Origin: Hymenopus coronatus
Taxonomy: Eukaryota > Arthropoda > Insecta > Mantodea > Hymenopodidae
Length of the DNA stretch: 64,000 bases
Direction: 5' to 3'
Assembly (NCBI GenBank): GCA_030762935.1
Contig: CM060896.1
Coordinates: 17,041,527-17,105,526 of the forward strand
In this document: positions 1-11,205 of the stretch, in pieces
Layout of the letters: the number at the start of each line of letters is the position of its first letter
Position numbering within the stretch: position 1 is the first letter of the stretch
The notes under the pieces: generated by a model
The model's database searches: none
What the model saw: only the letters and a program-made list of their open reading frames with translations
Told to the model about the DNA's origin: nothing
Position numbers and translations under genes: made by a program

Positions 1-540
1 GTCGGACCCGAAAGAATCGGCGGAGTTGCCATATTGACAGCAGTGGCGGCATATCTTAGTTGAGTACTGTGTTGGTCTCGACGGGCAAGGTTTAGCTAAC
101 AAGGATAGACCTAAACCCATGGCCGCCGCTTGGTCATCCAACTGCAGAAACTCTAATCTGACCAGCGGCGTAGGTCCCCGCTGATTGACGGTCGCTGGGG
201 TCAAATCTGCTGGGCGGCACGGAGAAGTATGGTAGTTGGGAGTTAACGATGAATGCCAATGACCGCGGCGGTGATATGGAGAGGTGTGGCTTTGCAGGCA
301 CTGAAAGATTGACAGAAATTGTCTGCACGACAGTGGTGACCGTTTTGTTAATACCAGTAGCACTCTCGGAGACTGAGAGGTTGTCTGCGGTAGTAGATAG
401 CTGATCCTCCGGTGTAGGAATCTCAACGGCTTGCGACTTCTTCCTACCCGTGTTATCTTGGCGGAGTCACGAAGTGAAATTTCTTCTCTCAAATTTTCAG
501 ATTTAGATTTGTTTATTAGAAATGTTGCTTGGTGTCGGTA
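1..540 (-). pseudogene. possible jockey-type LINE ORF1 (gag) fragment
   Basis: This region is more GC-rich than its surroundings. Read on the minus strand it gives broken open stretches, including one of about 64 residues at 134-328. Near positions 1-60 another minus frame reads CRHCCQYGNSADSFGSD, which resembles a decayed retroviral-type zinc knuckle of the kind found in jockey-clade ORF1 proteins. Because a reverse transcriptase fragment in the same orientation lies upstream at 1041-2214, this would be the 5' part of a second element lying head-to-tail with the first. The knuckle has lost cysteines and the frame shifts, so the identification is weak. Confidence 0.3.
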
Positions 541-1040
541 CATTTAGGCCCGGCTCACAGGCTTAAAATTACATGAAAATATAATTTATACATAATACAG
601 ATAGCCCTTTTGGCTTGTAACAACCCCTTCAATCACCAGCTATAGGTCACCGAGAACAGTTGAATTGAGTATTTTTTTTTATTGTCACAACAGTTTTTTC
701 CTATTTATTTACACTTGTGCACATGGCCATGCGAAGCACGTCCTATAAGGCACACTCACTCATACATGCATTCCACTTACACACGACACTATACAGATAG
801 ACGCTTCACTAATTACATTATTTACACCTCCGCTGTTTAGCTGAGCGACAGCTGGGAATTTTGGTGTTGATGGACGCCATGTTTGGCGGCCTTTGCTGTA
901 GTTGTACTTGGCCTGGGACCATTGGGAGAGGCTGGGCGTGCCGAGTAGTAGCTTGTGAGGTATTTAAATTAAAACATCCGGATCCTAGAATGTTTCCGGT
1001 GTTTTGTTTCGCCGGTGTCTATGTGCGAGACTAGCTCGTT
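541..1040. other. no gene seen; presumed LINE 3' flank
   Basis: No coding stretch is recognisable. The position directly downstream (minus strand) of the reverse transcriptase fragment suggests a LINE 3' untranslated region plus unclassified DNA. No clear poly(A) tail or target-site duplication was found. Confidence 0.3.
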
Positions 1041-2214
1041 TTAGTGCTTTCTGATGCGCACCCAGGCTGCTGTAACATGTTTGTGTATGGATTCAAGGAT
1101 AGTGGGCATTAGGGTTTCTTGGTAGATCTGGGTGCTGGGTGTCAGGATAGGGTCGCAAAGGATATTTCTGAGGGAGAGGTTTTGTATGGTTTGGAAGCGG
1201 CGTAAGACGATTTTGGAAGCGTTGGCCCAGACCACGCAAGCGTACAGGACCACTGATAATATGAATTATTTATATAATACAATTTTTTATTTTACATGCA
1301 GTTTTTTACTGCGAAAAATGGGGGCGCATAATTTTAACCAGTTTTGCCCTTTGTTGGCGGTATTTTTATATGGGTGGTCCACCGCATTGGCCAGTTCATA
1401 GTAACGTCTAGGTATTTCACTTTCTGAGAACAGCGCAGTTTTTGACCACCGATCGTTAGGTCCATTGCCACTGGGGAAAAATAGATTAGCTGGCATTTGG
1501 TTACATTAATTTCTACTTTCCATGGCTGGAGCCATGATAGGCAGCGGTCAACATACAGCGTATTTCTAAGAGGCCAAAGTGAGGATTTTTATGGTGTTGT
1601 AGATGGCAGTGTCATCAGCGTATATGGCCATCTTGCATCTGGCGTACACGGCGAAAACATTGGTGAAGAGTATGTATAAAAGGGAGGACATTAGTGTCCC
1701 TTGTGGCACACTCCCAAGAGGAAGCGCTACCAACTTGTACGTAGAAGCGGCGGTTTTCTAATAATCTGTGCAGTAAAAATATGAAATTTTGGAGGCCGGG
1801 AAAGTTGCGCTGCAATTTATAGATGAGGCCATTGTGCCCGCACCGGTCGAAAGCGGCTTTTACGTCCAGAAATAACGCCGATGTCGAAGCCCCATTGTTA
1901 CATTGCCTGGTGATGTCATTAGATAATCAAAGCAATTGTAATTGTGTGGAATGATCTTTGCTAAAGCCAAGCTGAGATTTTGATAAAACATCCGAAACCT
2001 GTTCTTGGAGTCGACAAAGAAAACTTTTTTCGAGCAATTTTCCAATAGTAGACAAGATACTAATGGGGCAACTATTTTGAGGTGGGATGGTGCTTTTCCC
2101 TTGCTTTGGGAGCATAATTACCTTGGTTAGTTTCCAAGTTGCAGGAAAATGGTCTAGCCTTGAGCAGGCGTTAAATATCTTGGTTAACTGCGCCAGGGCT
2201 TTTCTCGGAGACAT
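1041..2214 (-). pseudogene. jockey-clade LINE reverse transcriptase fragment, degenerate
   Basis: The C-terminal half of a non-LTR reverse transcriptase is spread over at least three minus-strand frames. Reading from 2214 downwards there is a fingers region (LTKIFNACSRLDHFPATWK, then PISILSTIGKLLEKSF and SQLGFSKDHST). A catalytic block at about 1610-1735 contains GSVPQGTLMSSLLYILF and YADDTAIYN, so the YADD aspartates are intact. A thumb-like block at about 1390-1440 reads KVKYLDVTMNWPMRWTTHI, and the end at 1041-1253 reads VVWANASKIVLRRFQTIQN. These motifs are typical of the jockey clade. An in-frame stop and several frameshifts mean it cannot make an enzyme. The endonuclease part is missing upstream of 2214. 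Confidence 0.85.
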
Positions 2215-2219
2215 TTGTG

Positions 2220-3353
2220 TTCATTAGTAGAGCCCGGATTTTTATGCAAAATTAAGGGGCGAAATATGTACATATTTACGTAACAAATAATATCAAAATA
2301 TGTAATATCTTCAAAATATGTAAAATTATGTAATATTCGAAATGCTAAAATTACCACATACCAAATCTACAAGCAGGCTGCAAATTACCCAGAATTTTTT
2401 AATTTAATGGGTCTGCAAGTACTTAGATTAATTAAAATTAGTTTAAATATAGAATTCATTATAGGGAAAATGTTCTGTTTTATGCAAATTTACCTAAAAT
2501 TTATTTTCAAGTAGGTAATTACGAAATAAGAAATATGTGTTTTGGATTATATTTATTAAAATTACTCATTTCACATAATTATTTTACTTAAATTTTAGAC
2601 GGTAAAGCAATGTTGAAATACTGAACCAATTGTGGTTAAAAAATAAATAGACCACAATTACTTTGGAAAATGATCTTTTCTTTCTCATATGTATTTCTTC
2701 ATAAACGCAACCCTATTATTTCTTATATTGATTTAATTTTTTAGAGATGCTTATACATTATATTTATATTCTTACAGTAAACATGGATTTATGGAAGAGT
2801 AAGAGGTGATTGTTGACAAATAATGTTATCTTTATTCTACAAAAGCTGCAGAATGGTAGCTTCACTAGTTCCTGAGATAAAGCATTCTTAAATAGGATAA
2901 CTTAACATTGGCAATATAGGGTTATTGTTCCCTTAAGATGTGATTATAGTGGAAGAGTACTAGCTGAATGGTGGCATATTTATTAAACATATTGTAACAA
3001 AATCTCTTTTATTACAGTAAATAACTCTTTATTTGTTCCATAAACAGATTACAACCAGAATGTTGGTAACAAATAAATTTCAAGATTTTTGTTACAATCC
3101 TGTCATATATTTTCTCTTCGATGTTTACCGCAGCAACAATTACTGCTTGCTACGAACTTCTCATCAGAACTCTCTCAACTGTTACATGCAATGAACTGCC
3201 ATTGAAAATTGAACTCTTGGCAGGGCTTTATTCCCCTTTTTATACCTGATCATGACAGGAAGTTTCCAGAAACAGTTGCATGTACTAAATCACCACTGGT
3301 GTCACAAATTCACTTAGGTGTAACAATGTGGGCTAATTTGAGCATCATTTAAT
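2220..3353. other. AT-rich DNA without recognisable genes
   Basis: No coding region is recognised. Between about 2260 and 2400 there are several imperfect copies of an AAATATGTAA-like word, and the rest is ordinary AT-rich sequence. Confidence 0.4.
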
Positions 3354-3417
3354 AGATTGCATTCATTGTCCAACATGACCATGTTAATGGACATTAAACT
3401 TACGGGAAAAAAATTAA
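3354..3417 (+). repeat. SINE 3' tail fragment
   Basis: The segment containing ATTCATTGTCCAACATGACC, followed by TTAATGGACATTAAACTTAC and an A-run, matches with substitutions the 3' end of the SINE at 5722-5996. That SINE has ATTCATCGTCCGATATGACC followed by AAAGGACATTAAGCTAAC. The tRNA-like head is absent, so this is a 5'-truncated copy. Confidence 0.55.
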
Positions 3418-3989
3418 GTAAATAAAAAATATGTTAATGCTATGGATAACTATTTAATTGGTCTTATTTTGAACTTTGAGCTCTTTTCCCCCTCAGTTTT
3501 TAACTTATGAGCTTGAAATTTTCATGAGAGCTTCCAGAACAACATATTCAAAAATTGCTGTGCAACAGTTCAAGAATATTAAATAGTTTAGCTGAAAATT
3601 GTTTTCCAAAACTCAAATTGAAAAATTCATGAAATGTGAACAAAATATAATCTTTCTCTTAAACTAATACAATTATAAAATGGCTAAATGAGTTCTTTAC
3701 ATTTATATAAAGTTTGAAATGCTAGCATAAACCGTAGGATTGATGGAACACATATTACCATATCAAAATTGATTAATTATGAATAAAATAATTAATATTT
3801 TCACAAGGTTGTTTTGACATAGTTCATTAAAATTTTGTGCATGCTTTATATTCTATGATCTGAATATATGATGAATTCCAAGAAATCAAAAAGTGTGGAT
3901 TTATTTATTTTCACTGATGCATTGCCTTAAGGAGACAGAATGCCCCTTTACTGACTTTTGCAAGAATTTTGATTTCTCAATCAGCCTAG

Positions 3990-4110
3990 GTATGTTTTCT
4001 CTACTTCCTACATTCCACCCAAAAATTTGATACCAAGATTTCACTGGAAATGCATATATATTTTTGGGTCCCCTGCATCATGTACTAAAAAAAGCATTTT
4101 TAGGAAAAGA

Positions 4111-4143
<33 letters not shown>

Positions 4144-5125
4144 AAGAACAGAGCAACTTAAAAAAAAAGTCAGTTAAATACATTTCCAATTATTCAGGTA
4201 ATGTGGGGGAGAAAAGTACAAATAATCTAGAAACTTGTAATTTAATGTTTTTAAGATACAACATACCTACGTAAATAGGAAATACTCTAACCTTAGATCG
4301 TAATGAAAAAAATCTTTTTGGTACACATTGTGCTTGAAACAAGAACACATTCTGCTTATTTTTGGATAAAACATTGCAAAAGAGCAGCATCTAGCTCATG
4401 AAATGCAGATCTTTTCACGCTTTTTGGTGCAGATGGTCCAAAATTAGAATCACAGTTCCTGATAAAATCCAGCATTTTCTGCTTATTCTTTTAATGTCTC
4501 AAGCAGTCTGCAATCCAATACAATAATCAGCATTTAGTTTTGCAGCTGTTTCCCCCTTATCTAATGCTTCAATTAATTCCAATTTTTGTTTTAATGTCAT
4601 ATTTTTTTCGTTTCTTTGCCATCGCTTTTAGCTTGCTTCACTGACATATCTTGATTAACTTGAGAAAATAAGTTGTTTTCAATTTTCACAAAACTGGTTA
4701 GCCGATGACAATGGAAATGGTACTCAAATTGCCATGCAAGTCATTTAAATAATGGAAATGACACTTATTTGCATGCTGTGGATTATTTATTTTGAATGCA
4801 TGAATATCAGAAGTATACTTACCAAACCTAATATTTAAGTTCAGCCTCTTCCAAGGATGCAACATGAAGATTTTCAATAAAATCACCCCATCCCAAACTG
4901 TTTACATGGAAAAAGTTTCAAAAGTTTGTATTTTCTCAAGAATGACTAACAATATTAATTAAAATGCTGTAAAGATAAAATGAAAAATAAAATATATGTC
5001 TTCAATTTTCTGGGAATAGCCTCTGAAGTCCTCTTCATTCAGAATGATATTGCATAACTGGTAAACTGCAAGAGATAGACAAAAAAACTTACTATACAAA
5101 AAATGCAAGAGTTATTTTTAAAGTG
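3990..5125 (+). repeat. old copy of the 0.9-kb dispersed repeat, split by an insertion
   Basis: The left part (3990-4180) shows the family landmarks in order: the CACCCAAAAATTTGATACC block, TTTCACTGGAAATGCAT, GGGTCCCC, a (GT)n tract at 4112-4141 and GAGCAACTTAAAA. The right part (4818-5125) resumes at exactly the next expected block, with TCTTCCAAGGATGCAACATG, TTTTCTGGGAATAGCCTCTG and GCAAGAGATAGACAAA. It is clearly more diverged than the copies at 37-60 kb. The 640-bp interruption carries a pogo-like fragment. Confidence 0.75.
4182..4817 (-). pseudogene. pogo/Tigger-type transposase N-terminal fragment
   Basis: The minus strand, from about 4620 down to 4300, encodes in two frames a CENP-B-like helix-turn-helix: LKQKLELIEALDKGETAAKL followed by NADYCIGLQTA, then DIKR. 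After a frameshift comes a segment ending ELDAALLQCFIQK. These match the N-terminal DNA-binding half of Tigger/pogo (jerky-like) transposases of the IS630-Tc1-mariner superfamily. No DDE catalytic core follows, and stops and frameshifts show it is dead. It sits inside an old copy of the dispersed repeat, so it inserted after that copy. Confidence 0.65.
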
Positions 5126-5299
5126 AGAACCAATTGCACAGTGTCCGCACATCTGGTTAAAGTGACATAAGTTCGAGGTTAGCAACAGTTAGCCACCACT
5201 ATGTTTTGTCTCTGCCAGTGTTGGTTGTATGGTTATATTGCTTTGTTTGTCATCATATCAATCGGTAATCCTGCCAATTGTGTAGTGCACTCATAAATG
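5126..5299. other. no distinct feature
   Basis: AT-rich DNA between the dispersed repeat copy and the mariner-like remnant. It may be the 5' end of the mariner element, but no terminal inverted repeat was recognised. Confidence 0.3.
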
Positions 5300-5700
5300 G
5301 AAAATTAGTTCATCCTGATAAAATGCACTGGCAGCTTCTTGAAGTTATTGTGAAGGTGTAATGAATGTGCATAAATGATACAGGCTGTTTAATGAAGGAA
5401 CAACAAATGTTCATGATGAACGATCTGGTAGCCTACTGTCTTGACACAAAACCTGGTGAGGAAATTTGCCAAAATAAGTGCTTCACTATTGACAAGCTTC
5501 ATCAGAAATTTCCACAAGATCTTGAAAAATAATGATATGTTAAAAGAAACTGTTACTAACTTGTTTAACGGTTAGGCAGAAGAGTTCTTTGATGTTGGAT
5601 CCAAAAGCTGGTGCAATGACTTGACAAACGTTCAAATGTTAATTAATAGTCTTATGTTGAAAAGTGAAAAACTGTGCATATTATAGTTTGTGATACATTT
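5300..5700 (+). pseudogene. mariner-like transposase remnant with large internal deletion
   Basis: Around 5390-5440 the plus strand reads LFNEGTTNVHDERSG. This is close to the GRTNVHDEERSGRPS motif between the DNA-binding and catalytic parts of one common arthropod mariner-like (SETMAR/GVQW-type) group. Only a few hundred bases later (about 5590-5680) there is a C-terminal-like stretch, with the pattern D-G-I-Q-K-L-V and then YVEK before a stop. The whole catalytic domain between them is missing. Many stops and frameshifts are present. Confidence 0.55.
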
Positions 5701-5721
5701 TCGATAATAAACAAAGTTTAG

Positions 5722-5996
5722 CCCGCCTAGGTAGTGTGGTGGTAGCGTGTCTGCCTCACATTCAACAGATTGTGAGTTGTGTCTGCCTCACATTCAACAG
5801 ATTGAGAGTTCGAATCTCACTTAGGGTGAAGTTACCCGGGTAAGGCTTTTTTTTTTTTCTGGGTTTTCCCTTATCCTGAGAAGACGAATGTTGAGTAACT
5901 TTAAGCTCCATGGACCACTACATCATTTCACCAATTTCATTCATCGTCCGATATGACCAATCAGGTTAAAGGACATTAAGCTAACCCCCCCGAAAA
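5722..5996 (+). repeat. tRNA-derived SINE with internal head duplication
   Basis: The head has a box A-like segment (GGTGGTAGCGTGTCTGCC) and a box B (GAGTTCGAATC). The body and tail end in ATTCATCGTCCGATATGACC followed by GGACATTAAGCTAACCC and a C/A run. A ~31-bp piece of the head, beginning GTGTCTGCCTCACATTCAAC, is tandemly duplicated, so box A and box B are separated by an extra copy. The tail is shared with the fragment at 3354-3417. Confidence 0.7.
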
Positions 5997-6139
5997 AAAC
6001 AAAGTTTCTCTTACTCCATTACAAAACAGTTCCTACTTAAAAAAAATTACCCTCATAGATCTCGTTAAACATACAATTTATTTCCTACATGTTTTTTTGT
6101 AGAGTTAATAGTTTGAGATATTTCTTATTGATTTCTATT
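5997..6139. other. flank of piggyBac element
   Basis: Short AT-rich stretch between the SINE and the left end of the piggyBac element. No feature seen. Confidence 0.4.
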
Positions 6140-8669
6140 TTAACCACTTGAGCGATGGCCATTTCAACGCTGCATGGCTGGTAATGGATACCCAATAAAC
6201 AATTCAAGGCAATGTAGGTAAATATGCTTTGTACATAAACATTCATACCTTTGGTATTTAAGATATTTTAATGAAACAAAAACTGGCTTTAAGCCCATTA
6301 AAGGCACTATACATCTAACGTAGAAACAAAAGAGGGACTATATAAACAAAAGTATAAATATCACTAATTTTTTTCTGTGTTGTAAGTCATTCTGTACGTC
6401 AAACGCACCTAATTTGGAGTCAGGCTTGTACAAATGTATATACGTAGAGCTAGCTAAGCATAATGTTCTCGGCTTCAAGGTTTTATCATTCTGTTTATTG
6501 CTACGATGAAATTACGTGTGTGTGTTTGTGAGGAACACCCAAGCTGCAAAGAAATCAAACCTCTCTGTCAGTGTTTCTATTTACACCTTAGAATAAATAC
6601 ACAGTGGGGATTTATGGTAGAGCCATGTAGCTATGGGGTTAACAGTTTTTTGTTTTAGCTATCAGAAAAGCACATTTGATAACGTATCTCAGTTCTAACC
6701 ATGGCTTCGACTAGCAATGTAGCTAACAAATTAGCTCGTGTAGGCAGTGTACAGGCTTCAGAAATAATTTCAGATAATGTGCAGGACTTTTTGCTATATG
6801 ACAATGACTTTGATATTGATGGCGAGTTTTCAGATTTTGAGGGGGGGTGTCGAGGATATAGGTAGCAGTGAGGAAGAAAGTGACTCTCTTCCTTCAGGTG
6901 TTCATGAAGAAGCAACATTGTGGGGTAGTCAAAATGACTCCACAACAAAGACTTATCTTCACAAGCACAGCCTCTGCTATACAACCCCAAGCTCAGCTGG
7001 TTTCTAAACAGCCAACCCATTGACATTTTCACAAAATGCTTTACTGCTGACTTAGTGTCTCTCATTGTTACAGAAACAAATGCATATGCGAGTAAGGTGA
7101 AGGAAGACTTTGGAAAAGATGATTTAATTAGTAAAATGTTTAATTTATTTTATGATAAATTGATTATATATAAGTATAAAGAATTAGGTAAATATTTTGC
7201 TCACCTGTTTATTAAAAATTCTAAAGGCAATTTAGGGCCTAAGAGCAGAATTCAGAGGTGGACAGAAGTAGCACTGAATGAGATTTACAGGCTATGGTCT
7301 AATTACGCTCATGGGTGTTATTCGTAAACCAACTTTAGACATGTCAGATGACATGCCAGCTACTCCATTTTTTTGGGAAATGCATGTCAAATAACAGGTT
7401 TACTTCCATTTTGCAGTTCCTTCATTTCACCGGCACAGAAAATGTAAACGATAAAGTACACAAAATTAGATCAGTTTTGGAATATATTATTTCAAAATTA
7501 AAAGAAAATTACATGCCTGGTGATAAGGTCACTGTAGATGAAAGCTTGATGCTTTGGAAGGGCCCCTTAGGCTGGAAGCAATACATCAAAACAAAAGGGC
7601 CAGATTTGGCATAAAGAGTTTTGATCTTTGTGAAAGTAAAATGGCATATCTTTACAATAGCTGCATTTACACTGATCAAGGAACTGATAATACTGGAGAC
7701 AAAGATTTGGGGTTATCTGGCTCCATAGTAATGCACCTGATGGAACCTATACTTATCCAGGGTAGGACTATATATTTAGATAATTGGTACAGCTCCCCTA
7801 AATTATACATGTCCTTATACAAAAGGAACACAAATGCAATTGGAACAGTACGTTCAAATTGTATTGGTTTGCCGAAGAATGTGAATACAAAGACTCTAAG
7901 GAGAGGAGAAATACAGATGCATCAGCTCCCACCCTTGACCTACATTATTTGGCTAGATAGGAGGGTGGTTACGGCATTGTCCAATTGCAGCCCTAAGATT
8001 TTGATGATTGACACTGGAAAAATAGATGCCCACACCAAAATGTCAATTTTCAACTCTGATGTTATCCAGGAACACAATATGCATATGGGTGGTGTGGATC
8101 TAGTAGATCAGGTATTGCAATCATATCCTTCTTTACGAAAAACAGTTAAATGGTATAAAAAGGTATTTTTGCACCAGCTGGATATCACCATATATAATTG
8201 TTTAGTAATTTGGAGAACTCTAAACCCACGCAAGACAATGGCCTACCTGGACTTCTGCATATCAATATGCTCGTAGCCTAATTGAGCACTATAGCATTCA
8301 GAGGCCTTTTCACACAGGGGGGTAAGAAATCTACAACCCCCGCACCCCTCAGGCTTGAAGGAAAACACTTTCCTAAAAGGATACCGACAGCAAAAAAATC
8401 ACATCCATTTCAAAGGTGTTTGGTGTGCTGTAAAAAACGAGTTCGTAAAGAGACTAACATTATGTGCATTGAATGAGGAGATGTGCTCTTATGTGTCTAT
8501 CCATGTTTTGAGATGTACCATTCAAAAAGGAACCTTTAAAGGTAAGACTTTATTTATTCTAGAATTTATTTAAATTTATTATAAAAGATAAAAATTAAGG
8601 ACATCCATATCAGTTCTCCTGCATTTTAAAATTGACATCATATGACGTCCATATCCTCAAAAAGGTTAA
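6140..8669 (+). mobile_element. piggyBac-type DNA transposon with TTAA target sites, inactive
   Basis: Both ends can be placed. The left end is TTAA (6140-6143) followed by CCACTTGAGCGATGGCC. The right end, read on the minus strand, is TTAA (8669-8666) followed by CCTTTTTGAGGATATGGACG. The two share a CC...TTGAG...ATGG...C terminal pattern, as expected for piggyBac inverted repeats, and TTAA is the family's target site. The 2.5-kb length fits piggyBac. Inside is a broken transposase frame on the plus strand. The terminal repeats are diverged from each other, in keeping with an old insertion. Confidence 0.8.
6701..8560 (+). pseudogene. piggyBac transposase pseudogene
   Basis: The start at 6701 (MASTSNVANKLARV) leads into an acidic N-terminal region that is frameshifted at a G-run near 6841-6847. 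The DDE-fold core then appears in pieces: FTKCFTADLVSLIVTETNAY at about 7030-7080, then FFGKCMSNNRFTSILQFLHF. The three piggyBac aspartates are all still present, in VTVDES (7537-7539), YLDNWYSS (7779-7781) and MGGVDLVDQ (8097-8099). The C-terminal cysteine-rich domain (RCLVCCKK, then LLCVYPCFEMYH) is interrupted by a TGA. Frameshifts near 6840, 7010, 7320 and 7610 and the late stop mean no full transposase can be made. Confidence 0.85.
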
Positions 8670-8699
8670 AATACTTCCAGAACCCAACTAAGGCAATTT

Positions 8700-9140
8700 T
8701 AGAAAATGATTCAAGTGTATAGTGCTTGTGAATAGCATAACTCACAATCTGAACATTGGATGAATATCAAATTTTATATTTAATTTCAGCTTTCTGTAAG
8801 GATACACCATGATTTATTGAAGAAAATTCTCCCAAATCAAAGTACCCTTTATGAGAAACTGTTTTTTCGCCACCCTCAAACATAATTTATTTTTGTTGAA
8901 ATACCATATAATTAATATATTTGAATTAATCGAGTGTACACTTTGGGTTTTCTGTGAATAACCTATGATGTCCCTTTGACCAAATTATACAAGTATATAT
9001 TGTATAATAATTTTGAATTATAAGGAAACCATTCAAAATAAAAACAAGAAACATGTAGAGAATATTAAAATACACAACTCGTATCAAATAAACTTTTTGT
9101 AGCGTTAGCTATTTTTAAGAAAGTTTTGGTTTCCATGTGA
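8700..9140 (+). repeat. old diverged copy of the 0.9-kb dispersed repeat
   Basis: The order of landmarks matches the family. It runs GTGAATAGCATAACTCA, then an AAATATCAAATTT-like block, TAAGGATACACCATGA, CAAAGTACCCTTTATG, TTTTCTGTGAATAACCTATG and finally a block ending in AAACTTTTTGTAG. Divergence is high, so this is one of the oldest copies in the window. Confidence 0.55.
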
Positions 9141-10060
9141 TTGTTGTAGGGAAATTCTCATATAGAATACCAAGAGAAACAAGGCTTGAACACAGGACTT
9201 TATTTTGAGAGCATGTGATACAAAGACCTTGGAATTAATTACCTAGACACACCACCGGCGCTAGTGTCACCGTCACAAATTGAAACCTCGCGCATTCTCA
9301 ACTGGAGGGCAAAGCATGCTTTTTGCCATATATTCAGTATGCTGAAAAGGCTTTCGGTACCTCAAAAACCACATTTTAAGAACTTGGTGGTAAACTTTTA
9401 TGTAAAACTCGTGTCATCATGCAGCAAAATCTTACAGCAGTGTGCTGCACAAGAAAATAGTCAAGACAGCATCTCTCTCAATCAATTTTGTTCATGAATC
9501 AATAGGTTAGTAGAGTTTAATTACTTTTGCATAAAATTTACTACATTATGTAGTAATTTATTCTAATTTTATATTTATATATCTTATCCATCTAACACAA
9601 ATATACCACAAATGCTTACTTACGTATTGAATACAATTTACTGAAGAAGAATACAGGTACCTAATTTCCCATTTATTTTAATTTTATACTGTGCATATAC
9701 TGTCTCTGTAAATGCAGTATCGTACATGTTTTTTTTTTTATGCTAAATTGCTTTATGTTTGTTTTTATTTACATACGCTGTAGGTAATATGGCCGTATCA
9801 CCACTTTGACCTTCTATAACAACTGCTTAAATTGTTGAAGTATTCATTAAAAATGCACTTCTTGATTAACTTAACACACATTAAGTACCGCATTCATATT
9901 TATGGGCTCTTGGAATTATGTTTAAATAAGAATTCTTTCATCAGCTTAGAATCGAGCACAGCATATTTTGCATTTTTAATTAAGCATTTTGACCGCTTTA
10001 CTACAGAGACACTCTAACAAATCATGTTCATAATTCTTGTTAACGACTTTGTGTATTAAA
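9141..10060. other. no gene recognised
   Basis: AT-rich DNA. A 77-codon open stretch at 9264-9497 has no recognisable domain and is not supported by splice sites or codon pattern. Confidence 0.4.
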
Positions 10061-10065
10061 GTAAA

Positions 10066-10683
10066 AATCCGGTGTGTTCCATTCATATAAATTTCTCTAC
10101 ATATCTTGACAAATTATTGTTAAACAGCTTATTCTTCTATCTACTTCATACAAATTGATTAGCAGACATGATCTTATTACTCGCTTCCTTGTAAGTAGAA
10201 GGGAAAAAAAGCTAAACAATAGTCAAATCTTTTAAAATGGTTTCATATGTATGAAATGTATTTCTTTGCAGGGCTAATGTGTTGACCTATTCCCTTAAGA
10301 GTAAATATTTTAAAACAGAAACCAATAACAAGGGATTTCTCAACTCCAAGAAAAAGTGTATATGAAGCAAATTGTGGTTCTATCGAGATCTACATTTTTT
10401 GTGCATAAGTTGTTTTTTTTTTTTATCTTTTTTTTTTTTTTTTTTTTTTGGTAGTGTTTAACGCCCGCTTTAACTACTAATGGCATCGCAGGCGGTGACA
10501 CTGATGATACATGAATGATGATGGAGCACCGGTGGAATGCGATGGCGGGGGAAACCGGAGTACCCGGAGAAAACCCGCCCCAGCGCCGCTTTGTCCACCA
10601 CAAATCTCACATGCGGTCGCTTGGGATCGAACCCCGGCCGTCTAGGTGAGAGGCTAGTGGTCTAACCACTCGGCCACGGCGCG

Positions 10684-10747
<64 letters not shown>

Positions 10748-11205
10748 CTCTTATACTAGTTATGCAAAATTCATGCAGAATAAAGAGGTCTCAAAGGCTA
10801 TTCCCAGAAAATTCAGCATATATATTTGGCATGTAAATATCTTTAATATACAGTATTTTAATCAAAATCGTTTAAGCCATTTTTGAGAAAATCTAAATGT
10901 TCAAAATTTGTCCACGTAAAGGATAGTTTGGGCTGGGGGGCCTCAAAATCTTTGTGTTGCATCCTTGGAATATACTAAACTTAAATACCAAGTTAGAGTT
11001 TTTACAAACTTTTCATTTTTGAGTTATCGTGTTCATGGACACAAACACCAACACAGACCTTTTTCTAAAAGTTCTTTTTTTTTTATACAGGAGACCTTAA
11101 AACGTATACTTCTGGTAAAATCTAGGTATCATTTTTGGGTGGAGTATAATACCTTCTCTATATGCTAAGTAGATACATTACATGTAGAGAAAGTAAAAAA
11201 GCAGA
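10066..11205 (-). repeat. full-length copy of the 0.9-kb dispersed repeat, carrying a SINE
   Basis: Both ends of the family are present in reverse orientation. The copy begins AAAAATCCGGTGTGTTCC at 10066 and ends with TGTAGAGAAAGTAAAAAA at about 11205. In between are all family blocks, including TATCTCTTATACTAG, AGGCTATTCCCAGAAAATTC and TTTGTGTTGCATCCTTGG. The microsatellite position holds only a short CA-rich stretch. A SINE at 10441-10687 splits it. Removing that gives about 0.8 kb, which fits the family length. Confidence 0.8.
10441..10687 (-). repeat. tRNA-derived SINE inserted in the dispersed repeat
   Basis: Read on the minus strand from 10687, the head is GCCGTGGCCGAGTGGTTAGA (box A) and GGGGTTCGATCCC (box B). 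The body includes GGTTTTCTCCGGGTACTCCG, and the tail GCGGGCGTTAAACACTACC is followed by an A-rich run (T-run at about 10418-10440 on the plus strand). The head resembles a class II (Ser/Leu-like) tRNA. A second copy lies at 36704-36930. On the other side is a pure 59-nt T-run (10687-10745) followed by ATCT. A T-run plus ATC also precedes the insertion, so the target duplication appears to be T(n)ATC, later expanded. Confidence 0.85.

Noticed and set aside
6655..7065. 136-codon minus-strand frame
   Set aside because: Antisense shadow of the piggyBac N-terminal region; no similarity to any known family.
10600..10690. Functional tRNA gene
   Set aside because: Box A and box B are good, but the sequence continues into a SINE body with an A-rich tail and a second copy exists at 36704. 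The anticodon arm does not fold cleanly.
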